In this document: one piece after another, positions 29,105 through 38,235 of the stretch
How the letters are laid out: each line of letters starts with the position of its first letter
How positions within the stretch are numbered: position 1 is the stretch's first letter
Assembly (NCBI RefSeq): GCF_016741785.1
Contig: NZ_JAERRL010000011.1
Span: 108,068-172,067 of the forward strand
Source: Streptomyces sp. 7-21
GTDB lineage: Bacteria; Actinomycetota; Actinomycetes; Streptomycetales; Streptomycetaceae
Direction: 5' to 3'
Length of the DNA: 64,000 nucleotides
Position numbers and translations under genes: made by a program
Notes under the pieces: model-generated
What the model was told of the DNA's origin: nothing
The model's input: only the letters and a program-made list of their open reading frames with translations
Database searches by the model: none

Positions 29105-30097
29105 TCAGCCCGCCACGCGGAGCAGTGCCGGATCAGCGGGCAGCCGGAGCGTGCCGGCGGCCAGCCGGGCCGCGATCCGTACCGCGCCGTCCAGCGGCCC
29201 ACCGCGGGCGGACACCACCGACGCCCGGGGAATCCGGTGCGCCAGCTCCTCACGCAGCGGCCCGGTCAGCGGCTCGCCGGCGCCGAACAGCCCGCCCGTC
29301 AGGGCCACCTCACCCTCGCCGCCCGGGCACGCGGCCGCGGCCGTCACGGCGATCTGCCGGGCCGCTTCCCGCAGGATGCCTGCCGCCACCTCGTCGGGCG
29401 GCTCGGCCGCCGCGCAGGCGGCCACCTCGGGAGCGAACCGTCCCAGCAGCGCGGGCCGGTCCGGCCGCGGATACAGCTGCCCGGGCAGGCCGGCCGGCTC
29501 GCCGAACACCTCCCGCAGGCGCGCCAGCAGCGCCGCGGAACCGCCCTCGCGGCCGTCGTAGGCCCGCAGGGCCGCCTCCAGCCCGGCCCGGCCGATCCAC
29601 GCCCCGCCACCGCAGTCGCCCAGCAGGTGGCCCCAGCCGTCCACCCGGTGCCACCGCCGCAGGTCGGTGCCGACCGCGATCACGCCGGTGCCCGCCGCCA
29701 CCACCACGCCGGGACGCTCGCCCAGCGCCCCCGCGTAGCCCGTCACCGCGTCGGCCGCCAGCGCCAGGCGGCGCACCCCCAGCGCGGCTGCCAGGGCGCC
29801 CGGCAGCACCGCCCGCAGGTCGTCGCCGAGCGTCGCCATGCCCGCGGCTCCCACGCACACGGCGTCCACCCGCTCACCCGCCCCGGCCCGGCCCAGCAGC
29901 TCCCGCGCGGCGGGCACCACCCGCGACAGCAGCGCCTCGGCGTCGATACCGGAGCCGCCCGTGGGCACCGGATCCGCCGCCGGCGCCTCGCCCCGCGGCT
30001 CAGGCTCGCCGCTTGCGCCCGCGCGGGCCAGCGCGACGCGCAAGCCGGAGCCGCCGGAATCCACCCCCAGCACCCATGCCGCGGGCGCCCCGGTCAC
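29105..30097 (-). CDS. N-acetylglucosamine-kinase-like BadF/BadG ATPase
   Basis: A 330-residue actin-fold ATPase: phosphate-1 loop [20 protein letters not shown], phosphate-2 region [16 protein letters not shown], and [20 protein letters not shown] typical of GlcNAc kinases of this family. It would phosphorylate an amino sugar, perhaps from cell-wall recycling. GTG start overlaps the stop of the uracil-DNA glycosylase gene (GTGA), so the two are translated together although their functions are unrelated. Confidence 0.87.
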   Translation of the reverse strand: MTGAPAAWVLGVDSGGSGLRVALARAGASGEPEPRGEAPAADPVPTGGSGIDAEALLSRVVPAARELLGRAGAGERVDAVCVGAAGMATLGDDLRAVLPGALAAALGVRRLALAADAVTGYAGALGERPGVVVAAGTGVIAVGTDLRRWHRVDGWGHLLGDCGGGAWIGRAGLEAALRAYDGREGGSAALLARLREVFGEPAGLPGQLYPRPDRPALLGRFAPEVAACAAAEPPDEVAAGILREAARQIAVTAAAACPGGEGEVALTGGLFGAGEPLTGPLREELAHRIPRASVVSARGGPLDGAVRIAARLAAGTLRLPADPALLRVAG

Positions 30098-30771
30098 GGC
30101 AGCTTCCAGTCCACGGGCGGCGCCCCCTGCTGCGCGAGCAGCGCGTTGGCCCGGCTGAAAGGACGGGAGCCGAAGAAGCCGCGGTCCGCCGACATCGGCG
30201 ACGGATGGGCCGACTCGATCGCCGGCACACCGCGCAGCAGCGGCCGCAGGCTCCGGGCGTCCCGGCCCCACAGGATCGCCACCAGCGGCGTGCCCCGGGC
30301 CGCCAGCGCGCGGATCGCCTGGTCGGTGACCTCCTCCCAGCCCTTGCCGCGGTGCGCGCCCGGCCGGCGCGGCGCCGTCGTCAGCGCCCGGTTCAGCAAG
30401 AGCACGCCCTGCTCGGTCCACGGCGTCAGGTCCCCGGTCGACGGGCGGGGGAGGCCCAGGTCGCTTGTCAGCTCCCGGAAGATGTTCTCCAGGCTGCCCG
30501 GCAGCGGCCGGACCTCCGGCGCCACCGAGAAACTCAGGCCCACCGCGTGACCCGGCGTGGGGTACGGATCCTGACCCACGATCAGCACCCGCACCTCCTC
30601 GAACGGCTGCTGGAAGGCCCGCAGAACGCGGTCGCCCGCCGGCAGGTACGTCCGGCCCGCCGCTACCTCAGCGCGCAGGAAGTCGCCCATCGCGGCGATC
30701 CGCCCGGCCACCGGGGCCAGCGCCTTCGCCCAGCCCGCCTCGACGATCTCATCCAATGGTCGTGCTGCCAC
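30094..30771 (-). CDS. ung: Uracil-DNA glycosylase, family 1
   Basis: A 225-residue Ung that removes uracil from DNA. Diagnostic motifs: [18 protein letters not shown] (catalytic Asp and uracil-binding pocket), LLLNRALT, and [18 protein letters not shown] (DNA-intercalating loop). GTG start. Cytoplasmic, base-excision repair; essentially full length. Confidence 0.96.
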   Translation of the reverse strand: MAARPLDEIVEAGWAKALAPVAGRIAAMGDFLRAEVAAGRTYLPAGDRVLRAFQQPFEEVRVLIVGQDPYPTPGHAVGLSFSVAPEVRPLPGSLENIFRELTSDLGLPRPSTGDLTPWTEQGVLLLNRALTTAPRRPGAHRGKGWEEVTDQAIRALAARGTPLVAILWGRDARSLRPLLRGVPAIESAHPSPMSADRGFFGSRPFSRANALLAQQGAPPVDWKLP

Positions 30772-30777
30772 GGTCCG

Positions 30778-31950
30778 TCACCCTACTGGCCCGGATGGCT
30801 GCGCATCGAGGCACCGCCGCGGCCCGGTCCCGTACCCCGTACCGCGCGTCACGCGGCGCGCGCCGCCAGCAGCCCCGCCCACCCGGGGATCGTCACCGTG
30901 CCGCGCGACAGCGACCGCCCCGGGGCCGCCTCCGCCGCCTCGATGCGCAGCCTTCCGGGCCACCCGACCGGATCGGGTCCCGCCGCCCGCAGCGTCCAGC
31001 GGCCCCAGCACCTCCCGGTCGGCCAGCAGCGAGAACACCGTCTCCTGCGCGCACGGCCGGTTCGACCCGATGACGCCGCTCGGCCCCCGCTTGATCCACC
31101 CGGCCACGTGCTCGCCCGGTGAGGCGGCGCCGTCCCGCAGCACCCGGCCCGCCGCGTGCGACCGTTCCGCGGTCCGCGTCGAACGGCACCCGGTAGCCGA
31201 CCGACCGCAGTACCAGGCCGGCCGCGATCTCCACGGACCGCCCGGTGCCGGTGCCCCCCCCCGGGCCGCTGGGCGCGGTCCGCTCGGAGCGCACCGCCCG
31301 CGCCGCGCCGCGCCCGTCGTTAAGGACCGGGGCCGGGCGCAGGAAGAACCGCAGCCACAGCCGCGCCGCCCCGGCAGCCCGGCCGGGTCCGCGCAGCCGG
31401 GGCCGGCGGCCAGTTCCCCGGGAACGACGCCGGCGCGCACGCCCGGCAGCGTGCCCAGCTCCCGCAGCTCCTTGGTGGTGAACCTCGCCTGCGACGGCCC
31501 GCGCCGGCCCGCCATGTCCACCTCGCGCACCCCGCTGGCGGCCAGCGCTTCCAGCGGCGCCTGCGGCATGTCCGTCGCCGGCCCGCTCCCCGCCAGATCC
31601 CCGCCGGGGATCCCCAGCCGGCGGTCACAGGCGGCACCTACACCACCGCGTGGTAGAGCTGTCTCACCTCCGCCGGGCTGACGCCGCCCTCGCCGACCGG
31701 CACGTTGCCCGGGGACCGCGCCCCGGGCCGCTCCGGACGCGGCGCAGACTGTGCTGGAGTGACGTGAACTTCTCGTTGTCCGGAGCGACGCCGTACCGCA
31801 CCAGGCCGTACGGGCACGGCAGCCGGTCCAGGACATCCGGTCCAGGACATCGACGAGCAGCAGATCCCGCCACGCGCCGCTGAGGCCGAGCAGCGCCTGC
31901 GCCGTGTACACCCCGCTCGGCCCGGACCCGGCAGCAGCGATTCGCGGCAT
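30778..31950 (-). pseudogene. Decayed FprA-type ferredoxin-NADP reductase
   Basis: Clear pieces of an FprA flavoprotein scattered over all three minus frames: MPRIAAAGSGPSGVYTAQAL, then LPCPYGLVRYGVAPDNEKFT, then NVPVGEGGVSPAEVRQLYHA, then DRRLGIPGGDLAGSGPATD and VREVDMAGRRGPSQARFTTK, then AAGLVLRSVGYRVPFDADRG, then HVAGWIKRGPSGVIGSN. At least five frame changes are needed. The NADP-binding segment (G-N-G-N-V-A-x-D-V-A-R) is absent: the end of the 'GSGPATD' segment runs straight into 'MPQAPLEAL', which in intact homologues is some 50 residues later. The gene cannot make a functional reductase. Confidence 0.9.
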
Positions 31951-32033
31951 GCCTGCTCCCTGCGCCGGAAGTCACCACGGCGCTACCAGGGGCCCGCCGG
32001 ACGGCGGCGGGCGGGAGAGGGCGTCCGGTGCTC

Positions 32034-32645
32034 TCAGCCGCCGTCCGCCGGCGGGAACCCGCGCTCCCACGGCAGCCCGTAGCGCGCGAACAGCTCCGCC
32101 CGCAGCCGGGAAAGCGGCATCGGGGCCCCCGGCAGCAGCTGCGCCACGACCGCCCCCATCAGCAGGGCGCGCAGCAGCGTGTAGTCACGCTCCGGGTCGG
32201 CGGCCCCGTAGCGCGCCACCGTCTCGCGCAGCAGCTCGGCCAGCCGCTGCTGCTCGGCGCACTGGATGAAACCTTCCTCCTGGAGCAGGCCCGCCATGTG
32301 CGCCCGCATCAGCACCGGCTGGTCGCGGGCCAGGCCCAGGATGGCGTCGATGGCCCTGGCCAGCATCTCGTCCCCCGCGCGCGGGCCCTGCGGGCGCGGC
32401 TCGCGCTCCAGCGCCTCCGCCAGCGTCAGGTGCATCAGCCGGTGCACGGCGGACTGCACAAGCTGGCGTTTCCCCGGGAAGTAGTAGGAGATCAGGCCGC
32501 GCGCGGAGCCAGCCCGGTCGGCGATGTCCGCGATGGTGGTGGCCTCGTACCCCTTCTCCGACACCAGCTCGACCGCCGCCTCGAGCAGTCGCTGCCGCGA
32601 ACGCCGGCGCAGCTCTTCATTGACGGATGCGCTGCGAGGGGACAT
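32034..32645 (-). CDS. TetR-family regulator
   Basis: A 203-residue TetR protein: helix-turn-helix LLEAAVELVSEKGYEATTIA with DIADRAGSARGLISYYFPGK, then an all-helical ligand domain. The start at MSPRSASVNEE is supported by GGGAGT upstream; the frame extends 35 codons further but through the promoter. A TATATT -10-like hexamer and a TGGCT/AGCCA dyad lie just upstream, fitting autoregulation. Target genes are unknown; the neighbouring FprA pseudogene may have been one. Confidence 0.9.
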   Translation of the reverse strand: MSPRSASVNEELRRRSRQRLLEAAVELVSEKGYEATTIADIADRAGSARGLISYYFPGKRQLVQSAVHRLMHLTLAEALEREPRPQGPRAGDEMLARAIDAILGLARDQPVLMRAHMAGLLQEEGFIQCAEQQRLAELLRETVARYGAADPERDYTLLRALLMGAVVAQLLPGAPMPLSRLRAELFARYGLPWERGFPPADGG

Positions 32646-32664
32646 GCTGGACTCCCGCGTTGAC

Positions 32665-32677
32665 TGGCTCGCAGCCA
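32665..32677. promoter_or_regulatory. Possible TetR autoregulatory operator
   Basis: Dyad TGGCT-CGC-AGCCA immediately after a TATATT-like -10 and 20 nt before the tetR start. Confidence 0.45.
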
Positions 32678-32743
32678 ATATACTGAGCGCGTCCTTCAGA
32701 CTCGCCCCCGGCCCCCTGGCCGGGGTGCGCGGTGTGCACAGAT

Positions 32744-32780
32744 GCCGCATCGGGCGGCGCGGGGGACCGCCCGATGCGGC
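32744..32780 (-). terminator. Terminator of the HAD gene
   Basis: A perfect 14-bp stem, GCCGCATCGGGCGG with CCGCCCGATGCGGC, and a 9-nt loop, about 40 nt after the HAD stop. Confidence 0.75.
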
Positions 32781-32821
32781 GTCGGTGCCGCGGCTTGCTG
32801 CCGCCCTTCCCGGCCGGCCCG

Positions 32822-33517
32822 TCAGCCCGCCCTCTCAAGCACCGGCAGCAGCGCCGTGGCCCGCTGTTCCACGGGCAGCGGCTCGACGAAGTGCACCGCG
32901 CAGCCCAGCGCCGCCGCACCGCCGTCGGCGGGCACGCTGTCGCCCACCATGAGCGCCTGGCCGGGTGCCACCCCCAGTGCCTCGCAGGCCGCCGCGAACA
33001 GCCCCGGCTCCGGCTTGACCATGCCGTGCTCGTACGACAGCGCGTACGCGTCGACATAGTCGCTCAGCCCGTGCGCGGCCAGCACCGGGCGCAGGTCCCA
33101 GCCGATGTTGCTCACCACGGCGACGCCCACGCCCCGCTCCCGCAGCTCCCGCAGCACGCGGGCGGCGTCGGGGTACGGGTGCCAGGCGTCCGCCTCCATG
33201 TGCCGGTCGTACAGGGCGTCGTACAGCGCGGGGTCCGGCAGCGGCACCTGGCGTGCCAGCGCCGTGAACAGTTCCCGGTGGCGGGCCGCGTCCCGGTCGC
33301 GGTCACGCCACAGCCCGGCCAGCGGCGGCGGTACCTCACGGGGGAGTGACCCCCCGGGCAGCGCCCCCGCCTGGTCCAGGGCGGCGGCGAGCCGGTCACG
33401 CTCCGCAGCGGGCAGCGAGATCCCCGCCCGGCGCAGGACCGTACCCAGCCACACCGGCGAGGGCTCGATGCGCATCAGCGTGCCGGAAAAGTCGAAGAGC
33501 ACTCCCGAGATGGCCAT
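32822..33517 (-). CDS. HAD-family hydrolase with altered catalytic motif
   Basis: A 231-residue haloacid-dehalogenase-like protein: motif I VLFDFSGTLMRIEP, motif II VVSNIGWD, Lys in GMVKPEPGLF, motif III MVGDSVPADGG. In motif I the second Asp of DxDGT is Ser (DFSGT), which removes the usual general acid of HAD phosphatases. This may mean a dehalogenase-like or other activity, or slow phosphatase action. Start set at MAISGVLFDF with AGGA upstream. Downstream of the M56 peptidase gene on the same strand. Confidence 0.85.
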   Translation of the reverse strand: MAISGVLFDFSGTLMRIEPSPVWLGTVLRRAGISLPAAERDRLAAALDQAGALPGGSLPREVPPPLAGLWRDRDRDAARHRELFTALARQVPLPDPALYDALYDRHMEADAWHPYPDAARVLRELRERGVGVAVVSNIGWDLRPVLAAHGLSDYVDAYALSYEHGMVKPEPGLFAAACEALGVAPGQALMVGDSVPADGGAAALGCAVHFVEPLPVEQRATALLPVLERAG

Positions 33518-33565
33518 TCCACGATCCTGCCGCCCGGCGGGCACCCCCGCTACCGCACGGCCGCC

Positions 33566-34510
33566 TCAGCCGCGCAGCGCGGACAGCCCGGGGGCGAACG
33601 CCACCAGCAGCGGCACGACGGGGACCACGGCCGCCGCCGCCGTCATCCGCAGCCGGCGGCCCGCCGTCCACCGCCGGGCCGGGGACAGCAGCCGGTCGAC
33701 GCGCTGCGGCAGCTGCCCCTCCCGCCGGGCGTGGCAGCCGAAGACGCCGCGGTCCTCGTTCAGGCCCGTCAGCGCCAGCGCGGTGGCCAGGCGCCCCACG
33801 CGCCGCGAGGCGACGTCGTCGGCGGCCAGCTCCGTGAGCCGGTGTACCTGCCGGCGGAACTCCGCGAAGACCGGCACCCCCGGGAAACCGTTGGCCAGGG
33901 CGCCCGCGCAGTACAGCAGCCAGTGGTGCCGGGCGCGCGCGTGCCCCTGTTCGTGCGCCAGCACCGCATCCAGCTGCCGCCGGGTGAGCCGCCGCAGCGC
34001 GCCCGTGGTGATGACCAGCCGCGTCACCGGGCCCGGAAGCGCCCAGGCCCCCGGCCGGTCGTCCTCCAGCACCACGAGCCGGTCACCGGGCTCCGCCGGC
34101 TCGCCCGGCAGCCGCGGCGCGCGGCTGAGCAGCTCGGTCCGGCGCCGCCGGCGCTCGGCGCGGGAGCGCCGCACCTCGCGGGTGAGCATCACAGCTGTCC
34201 ACACCCCGCCGCCCGCGAGCGCGACCGCCACCGCGGCCGCCCACCGCTGTCCCTGGTGCGGCAGCGCGTACGCCTCGATCACGGCGCTCGGCGCCGGTGC
34301 GAAGACGTGCCCGCGCACCTCGTGCCACGCCGCCGACCCGGCCAGCGCCATCGCCAGCACGCAGCACAGCAGCACCGCCGCCACGACGCACTGCCACACC
34401 CACAGCGCGAGCACCGGCTCGCGGTCCGGCCACGTGCGCCGGGCCATGATGCGGGGCGCCGTGGCCGCCGTCAGCCCGCCGAGCGTGAGCAGCGTCAGCG
34501 CGATCAGCAT
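33566..34510 (-). CDS. M56 (BlaR1-like) membrane metallopeptidase
   Basis: A 314-residue integral membrane zinc protease of the M56 family: helices near residues 1-20, 38-60, 88-110 and 280-305, and the zinc motif VLAHEQGHARARHH (HExxH) with a downstream ELAAD supplying the third ligand. In many actinomycetes such genes sit next to a BlaI/CopY repressor gene that the protease controls. None is adjacent here, so its target is unknown. Confidence 0.88.
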   Translation of the reverse strand: MLIALTLLTLGGLTAATAPRIMARRTWPDREPVLALWVWQCVVAAVLLCCVLAMALAGSAAWHEVRGHVFAPAPSAVIEAYALPHQGQRWAAAVAVALAGGGVWTAVMLTREVRRSRAERRRRRTELLSRAPRLPGEPAEPGDRLVVLEDDRPGAWALPGPVTRLVITTGALRRLTRRQLDAVLAHEQGHARARHHWLLYCAGALANGFPGVPVFAEFRRQVHRLTELAADDVASRRVGRLATALALTGLNEDRGVFGCHARREGQLPQRVDRLLSPARRWTAGRRLRMTAAAAVVPVVPLLVAFAPGLSALRG

Positions 34511-34640
34511 GCCGCCAGCCTAGAACGGCGCCCGGCGAAGCGGGAACGCGCCCCCGCGAGCGGGGAGTTCGTTCCCTCGCGGGCACCGCTCACCCGGGCG
34601 GCGAGGGCAGGCGGCGGCCGGTTGCGTACGATGCGGTGCC

Positions 34641-35219
34641 GTGACGCCCCTGACCGCACTCGGATTCCGCGCCGCCGGGCCGGCGGACGTACCCGCCGTG
34701 GTGGCCCTGGTGGAGTCGGCCTACCGGGGCGAGGCGAGCCGCGCGGGCTGGACTACCGAGGCCGATCTGCTGGCCGGCCAGCGCACCGATGCCGCGGAGG
34801 TCGGTGCGGTGATCGCCGACCCGGCCAGCCAGCTGCTGCTGGCCGAGCATGACGGCAGCCTCGTGGCCTGCTGCCACCTCCAGCGCGTCGCCGGGCCGGC
34901 CGGGCCGGAGGAAACCGCGGGGCGCGGGGAAGGGGCCAGTGCCTACTTCGGCATGTTCGCCGTCAGCCCGCGCCGCCAGGGCGCCGGGATCGGCTCGCGC
35001 CTGCTGGCGGAGGCCGAGCGGCGGGCCCGCACCGGCTGGGGAGCCCGGGAGATGCGGATGAAGGTCATCTCCGCCCGCGCCGACCTCATCGCCTGGTACG
35101 CCCGCCGCGGCTACGTCCGTACCGGCGAGACCAGCCCCTTCCCTTACGGCGACGAGCGGTTCGGCGTGCCGCTGCGCGGCGACCTGGAGTTCGCCGTGCT
35201 CGTCAAGCCTCTCGCCTGA
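34641..35219 (+). CDS. GNAT-family N-acetyltransferase
   Basis: A 192-residue GNAT: N-terminal FRAAGPADVPAVVALVESAY, acetyl-CoA-binding motif A MFAVSPRRQGAGIGSRLLAE, and motif B region LIAWYARRGYVRTGETSPFP. GTG start. Acetyl acceptor unknown. Its last 17 nt overlap the convergent GDPD gene. Confidence 0.88.
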   Translation: MTPLTALGFRAAGPADVPAVVALVESAYRGEASRAGWTTEADLLAGQRTDAAEVGAVIADPASQLLLAEHDGSLVACCHLQRVAGPAGPEETAGRGEGASAYFGMFAVSPRRQGAGIGSRLLAEAERRARTGWGAREMRMKVISARADLIAWYARRGYVRTGETSPFPYGDERFGVPLRGDLEFAVLVKPLA

Positions 35220-35886
35220 TGCGCGCCGCGATCTCCGGCCGGTCGGTCACGATGCCGTCCAGGCCCAGCTGCCGCGCCCGGGACAGCTCCTCACCGGTGT
35301 TGACGGTCCAGGCCAGCACGGTCAGGCCCGCGTCGTGGCACCGGCCGACGGTCTCCTCGTCCAGCCACCGCAGCTCGCACGACACCAGCGACGCCCCCAG
35401 CGCCGCGGCGCGCTCCGGGACCGAGGGCGCTGAGCGGCCGGCCACCAGCCCCCGCGCGACGCCCGGCAGCAGGGCGCTGATCTCGCGCAGCGCCTCATCG
35501 TGGAAGGAGATGACGGTGACCCGCCGGTCTTCGTCCCGTTCGGCCAGCACGCGCGCCAGCACCTGCGCCGCCGCCCGGTCCTTGATCTCCGCCTGAAGCG
35601 GCGCGCGCACCGCGTCGAGCGCCTCGGTGAAGAGCGGCACGCGCTCTCCCAGCCCGGCGTCGAGGCCCCGCAGCTCCGCCAGGGTCAGGGCCGCCACGGC
35701 CCCGCTGCCGTCGGTGGTGCGGTCGACCTCCGCGTCGTGCATGACGACCAGCTCGCCGTCCTTGCTCAGGCGCAGATCGAGTTCCACGGCGTCCAGTCCC
35801 TCGCGGTCGGCGCGGCGGAAGGACCGCAGGGTGTTCTCCGGCTCGGCGCCCATCAGCCCGCGGTGCCCGACGGTCAGCAGCGGCAT
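35203..35886 (-). CDS. Glycerophosphodiester phosphodiesterase
   Basis: A 227-residue GDPD: TVGHRGLMGAEPENTLRSF (catalytic His-Arg and Glu), DAVELDLRLSKDGELVVMHD (metal ligands and second His) and late LTVLAWTVNTGEEL, GIVTDRPE. Hydrolyses glycerophosphodiesters to glycerol 3-phosphate and an alcohol. No signal peptide, so cytoplasmic. Diverges from the DUF6421 gene. Confidence 0.92.
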   Translation of the reverse strand: MPLLTVGHRGLMGAEPENTLRSFRRADREGLDAVELDLRLSKDGELVVMHDAEVDRTTDGSGAVAALTLAELRGLDAGLGERVPLFTEALDAVRAPLQAEIKDRAAAQVLARVLAERDEDRRVTVISFHDEALREISALLPGVARGLVAGRSAPSVPERAAALGASLVSCELRWLDEETVGRCHDAGLTVLAWTVNTGEELSRARQLGLDGIVTDRPEIAARIRREA

Positions 35887-35939
35887 GGGCTCACCCTAGC
35901 CGCCCTGCACCCCGGCGCGCGCGAGGTGCGCCCGCCCGG

Positions 35940-35968
35940 TTGATAGGAGGATCTGGGCTGGATAGCGT
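35940..35968 (+). promoter_or_regulatory. Promoter of the DUF6421 gene
   Basis: TTGATA, exactly 17 nt, TAGCGT; a start of transcription near 35975 would leave a short leader carrying GAAGGAGGGG. An imperfect dyad (CTGGAT...ATCCAG) spans the start region. Confidence 0.65.
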
Positions 35969-36002
35969 GTTGAGAAGGAAAAAATCCAGCGAAGGAGGGG
36001 TC

Positions 36003-37400
36003 ATGGCGGAAACTCTTGCGTCTGTGGAGGAGGTTCTCGACGGATCGCCGGACGAGCGCGTGGTCGGCCATCCCGCGTGGGCCGAGCTCAAGGCGGCGGT
36101 GGAGGCCATCCGGCCGGCCCAGTCGGCTGACGGTTCCGTGGACTTCGGCGCCGAGAACGCGCCCTCCCGCGCGGACCTGGAACGCCTCATCGAGCGCGTC
36201 ATCGCGGCGCTGCGCACGCTCTCCCCGCTGCTGCCGCACGACGCCGCCTACCACCGCGCGCTGGAGGCCGACCTGCGCCGCTGGGCCGGTGAGGGCTTCG
36301 GCGTGCCGGACTTCCTCGACTCCCTGCTGGCCTTCCGCCCCGCCGAGACGCGCGCCGACGGCATCCAGCACCTCGTCGTCTTCCCCATGTACACGCAGAA
36401 CGGCAATCCCGACCGGAACCTGGAGGCCGTGGTCTTCCGCGTCGTGTGGCCGCAGTGGCTGGCCGAACTGGAGCGCACCCGCTTCGACAACCCGATGTTC
36501 CTCGGCATCACCTTCGAGGACTTCACCCCCGGCTACGACACCCACTCGGCGGTGCTCTTCCCCGAGACCATCTCCGTGCGCAAGGCCCCCGAGCGCTTCA
36601 CCTGGGGCGGGATCTTCTGCGACCGCGAGGCCGCCCGGTTCCGCCGCGTGGTCAATGCGGCCTGCGAGGTCACCAGCCTGCACCTGCCGGACGAGGCGCG
36701 GGAGCTGCTGGCCGACCAGCGGCGCTGCCAGCAGACCTTCGTGCTCTGGGACCTCATCCACGACCGCACGCACAGCCACGGCGACCTGCCGTTCGACCCG
36801 TTCATGATCAAGCAGCGCCAGCCGTTCTGGATGTACGGGCTGGAGGAGCTGCGCTGCGACCTGACCGCCTTCCACGAGGCGATCCGCCTGGCTGAGGAGG
36901 GCTACCCCCAGGGCCGTGACGTGCAGTACGCGGTGCTGCTGGAGCGGCTCTTCCGCTTCCCCGTCACCGGCGCCCGCGTCCGCAACTACGACGGCCTCGG
37001 CGGCCAGCTGCTGTTCGCCTGCCTCCACCAGAACGACGCGCTGCGCTGGCGCGACAACAAGCTCAGCCTCGACTGGGACCGCGCCCGCGAGGTGACCGTG
37101 CGGCTGCGCGCCGACATCGAGGACCTGTACCGCCGCGGCATCGACCGGCCAAAGATCGTGCACTGGCTCAAGGCGTACGAGCTGGTCTCCTCCTACCTCG
37201 CCCCCCACCCCGGCTCCACCTGGGCCAAGGGTGCCGAGGCGCTGGACCTGAGCCTGCCGCCGCGCAAGCTGGTGGACGACGTGCTTCCTGACGAGTTCCC
37301 CCTCAGCCTGTTCTACGAGGCCCTGGCCAGGAAGCTCCGCAAGGTGATCGAATCGACCCGGGGCATCACCGCGGACACTCCCGAGCCCCAGGCCGCCTGA
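36003..37400 (+). CDS. DUF6421 family protein
   Basis: A 465-residue soluble protein matching what I know as DUF6421, a mainly streptomycete family without a known function. Recognisable blocks: QHLVVFPMYTQNGNPDRNLE, LGITFEDFTPGYDTHSAVLF, FVLWDLIHDRTHSHGDLPFD and GGQLLFACLHQNDALRW. The D-x-I-H-D-R-x-H-S-H-G-D cluster looks like a metal site. GAAGGAGGGG precedes the ATG. Leads a cluster of SDR, PLP-lyase and thioredoxin genes on the same strand, which suggests a shared metabolic job. Confidence 0.82.
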   Translation: MAETLASVEEVLDGSPDERVVGHPAWAELKAAVEAIRPAQSADGSVDFGAENAPSRADLERLIERVIAALRTLSPLLPHDAAYHRALEADLRRWAGEGFGVPDFLDSLLAFRPAETRADGIQHLVVFPMYTQNGNPDRNLEAVVFRVVWPQWLAELERTRFDNPMFLGITFEDFTPGYDTHSAVLFPETISVRKAPERFTWGGIFCDREAARFRRVVNAACEVTSLHLPDEARELLADQRRCQQTFVLWDLIHDRTHSHGDLPFDPFMIKQRQPFWMYGLEELRCDLTAFHEAIRLAEEGYPQGRDVQYAVLLERLFRFPVTGARVRNYDGLGGQLLFACLHQNDALRWRDNKLSLDWDRAREVTVRLRADIEDLYRRGIDRPKIVHWLKAYELVSSYLAPHPGSTWAKGAEALDLSLPPRKLVDDVLPDEFPLSLFYEALARKLRKVIESTRGITADTPEPQAA

Positions 37401-37449
37401 TCCGGGCCGCCGGCGCGGCGGCATCATGGGACCCAAGGAAGCGAGAACG

Positions 37450-38235
37450 ATGAGCACCACCCCAGGCACCCCGAGAACCCCAGGCGGCGCAACCGGCGGC
37501 CCGCTCGAGGGCGCCGTCGTCGCCGTGGCCGGCGCGGGCGGACCCGCCGGCCACGCCACCCTGCTGCGCCTCGCCGAGGCGGGCGCCACGGTGGTCGCGG
37601 CCGACGCCGACGCCGAGCGGCTGGCGCAGGGCGTGGACCGCGCCCGGTACGCCCACGGCGGCGCCACCGTCACCGGCGACACCGTGGACCTGCTCAGCCT
37701 CGACGCCGCCCGGCAGTGGGCGGCGAAGACGGAGGAGGAGTACGGCCGCGTCGACGGGCTGGTCCACCTCGTCGGAGGCTGGCGCGGCTCCGCCTCCTTC
37801 GCCGAGACCGACCTCGCCGACTGGGACGCGCTGCACGACCTGCTCATCCGCACCGTGCAGCACACCTCCCTCGCCTTCGAGGCGCCCCTGGCCCGCAGCG
37901 GCAACGGCCGCTTCGCCCTCGTCAGCGCCGCCGGGGCCAGCCGCCCCACCGCGGGGAACGCCGCGTACGCCGCGGCCAAGGCCGCCGCCGAGGCGTGGAC
38001 CCTGGCCCTGGCGGACAGCTTCCGCAAGGCGGGGAGGGGCGGCCCGCCGCCCGCGGCCGCCACCGTGCTCGTCGTCAAGGCCCTGGTCCACGACGCCCTG
38101 CGCGCCGAGCGGCCCGGAGCCGCGTTCTCCGGCTTCACCGACGTGACCGATCTCGCCAGTGCCATCACCGGGCTCTGGGACAAGCCCGCCAGCGACGTGA
38201 ACGGAACCCGCCAGTGGCTCACCCCCCAGCCGTGA
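37450..38235 (+). CDS. Short-chain dehydrogenase/reductase
   Basis: A 261-residue SDR. The nucleotide loop VAVAGAGGPAGHATLLRLAE is a variant of TGxxxGxG, D follows the second strand (VVAADADAER), and the catalytic Ser and YxxxK are in SAAGASRPTAGNAAYAAAK. Substrate unknown. A low-complexity Thr/Pro/Gly tail leads the protein. Its stop overlaps the start of the next gene (GTGA), so it is coupled to the PLP lyase. Confidence 0.9.
   Translation: MSTTPGTPRTPGGATGGPLEGAVVAVAGAGGPAGHATLLRLAEAGATVVAADADAERLAQGVDRARYAHGGATVTGDTVDLLSLDAARQWAAKTEEEYGRVDGLVHLVGGWRGSASFAETDLADWDALHDLLIRTVQHTSLAFEAPLARSGNGRFALVSAAGASRPTAGNAAYAAAKAAAEAWTLALADSFRKAGRGGPPPAAATVLVVKALVHDALRAERPGAAFSGFTDVTDLASAITGLWDKPASDVNGTRQWLTPQP

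Noticed and set aside
29023..31122. Long plus-strand frame across the sugar kinase and ung genes
   Set aside because: Pro/Arg/Ala-rich shadow translation; the minus-strand genes carry all catalytic motifs.
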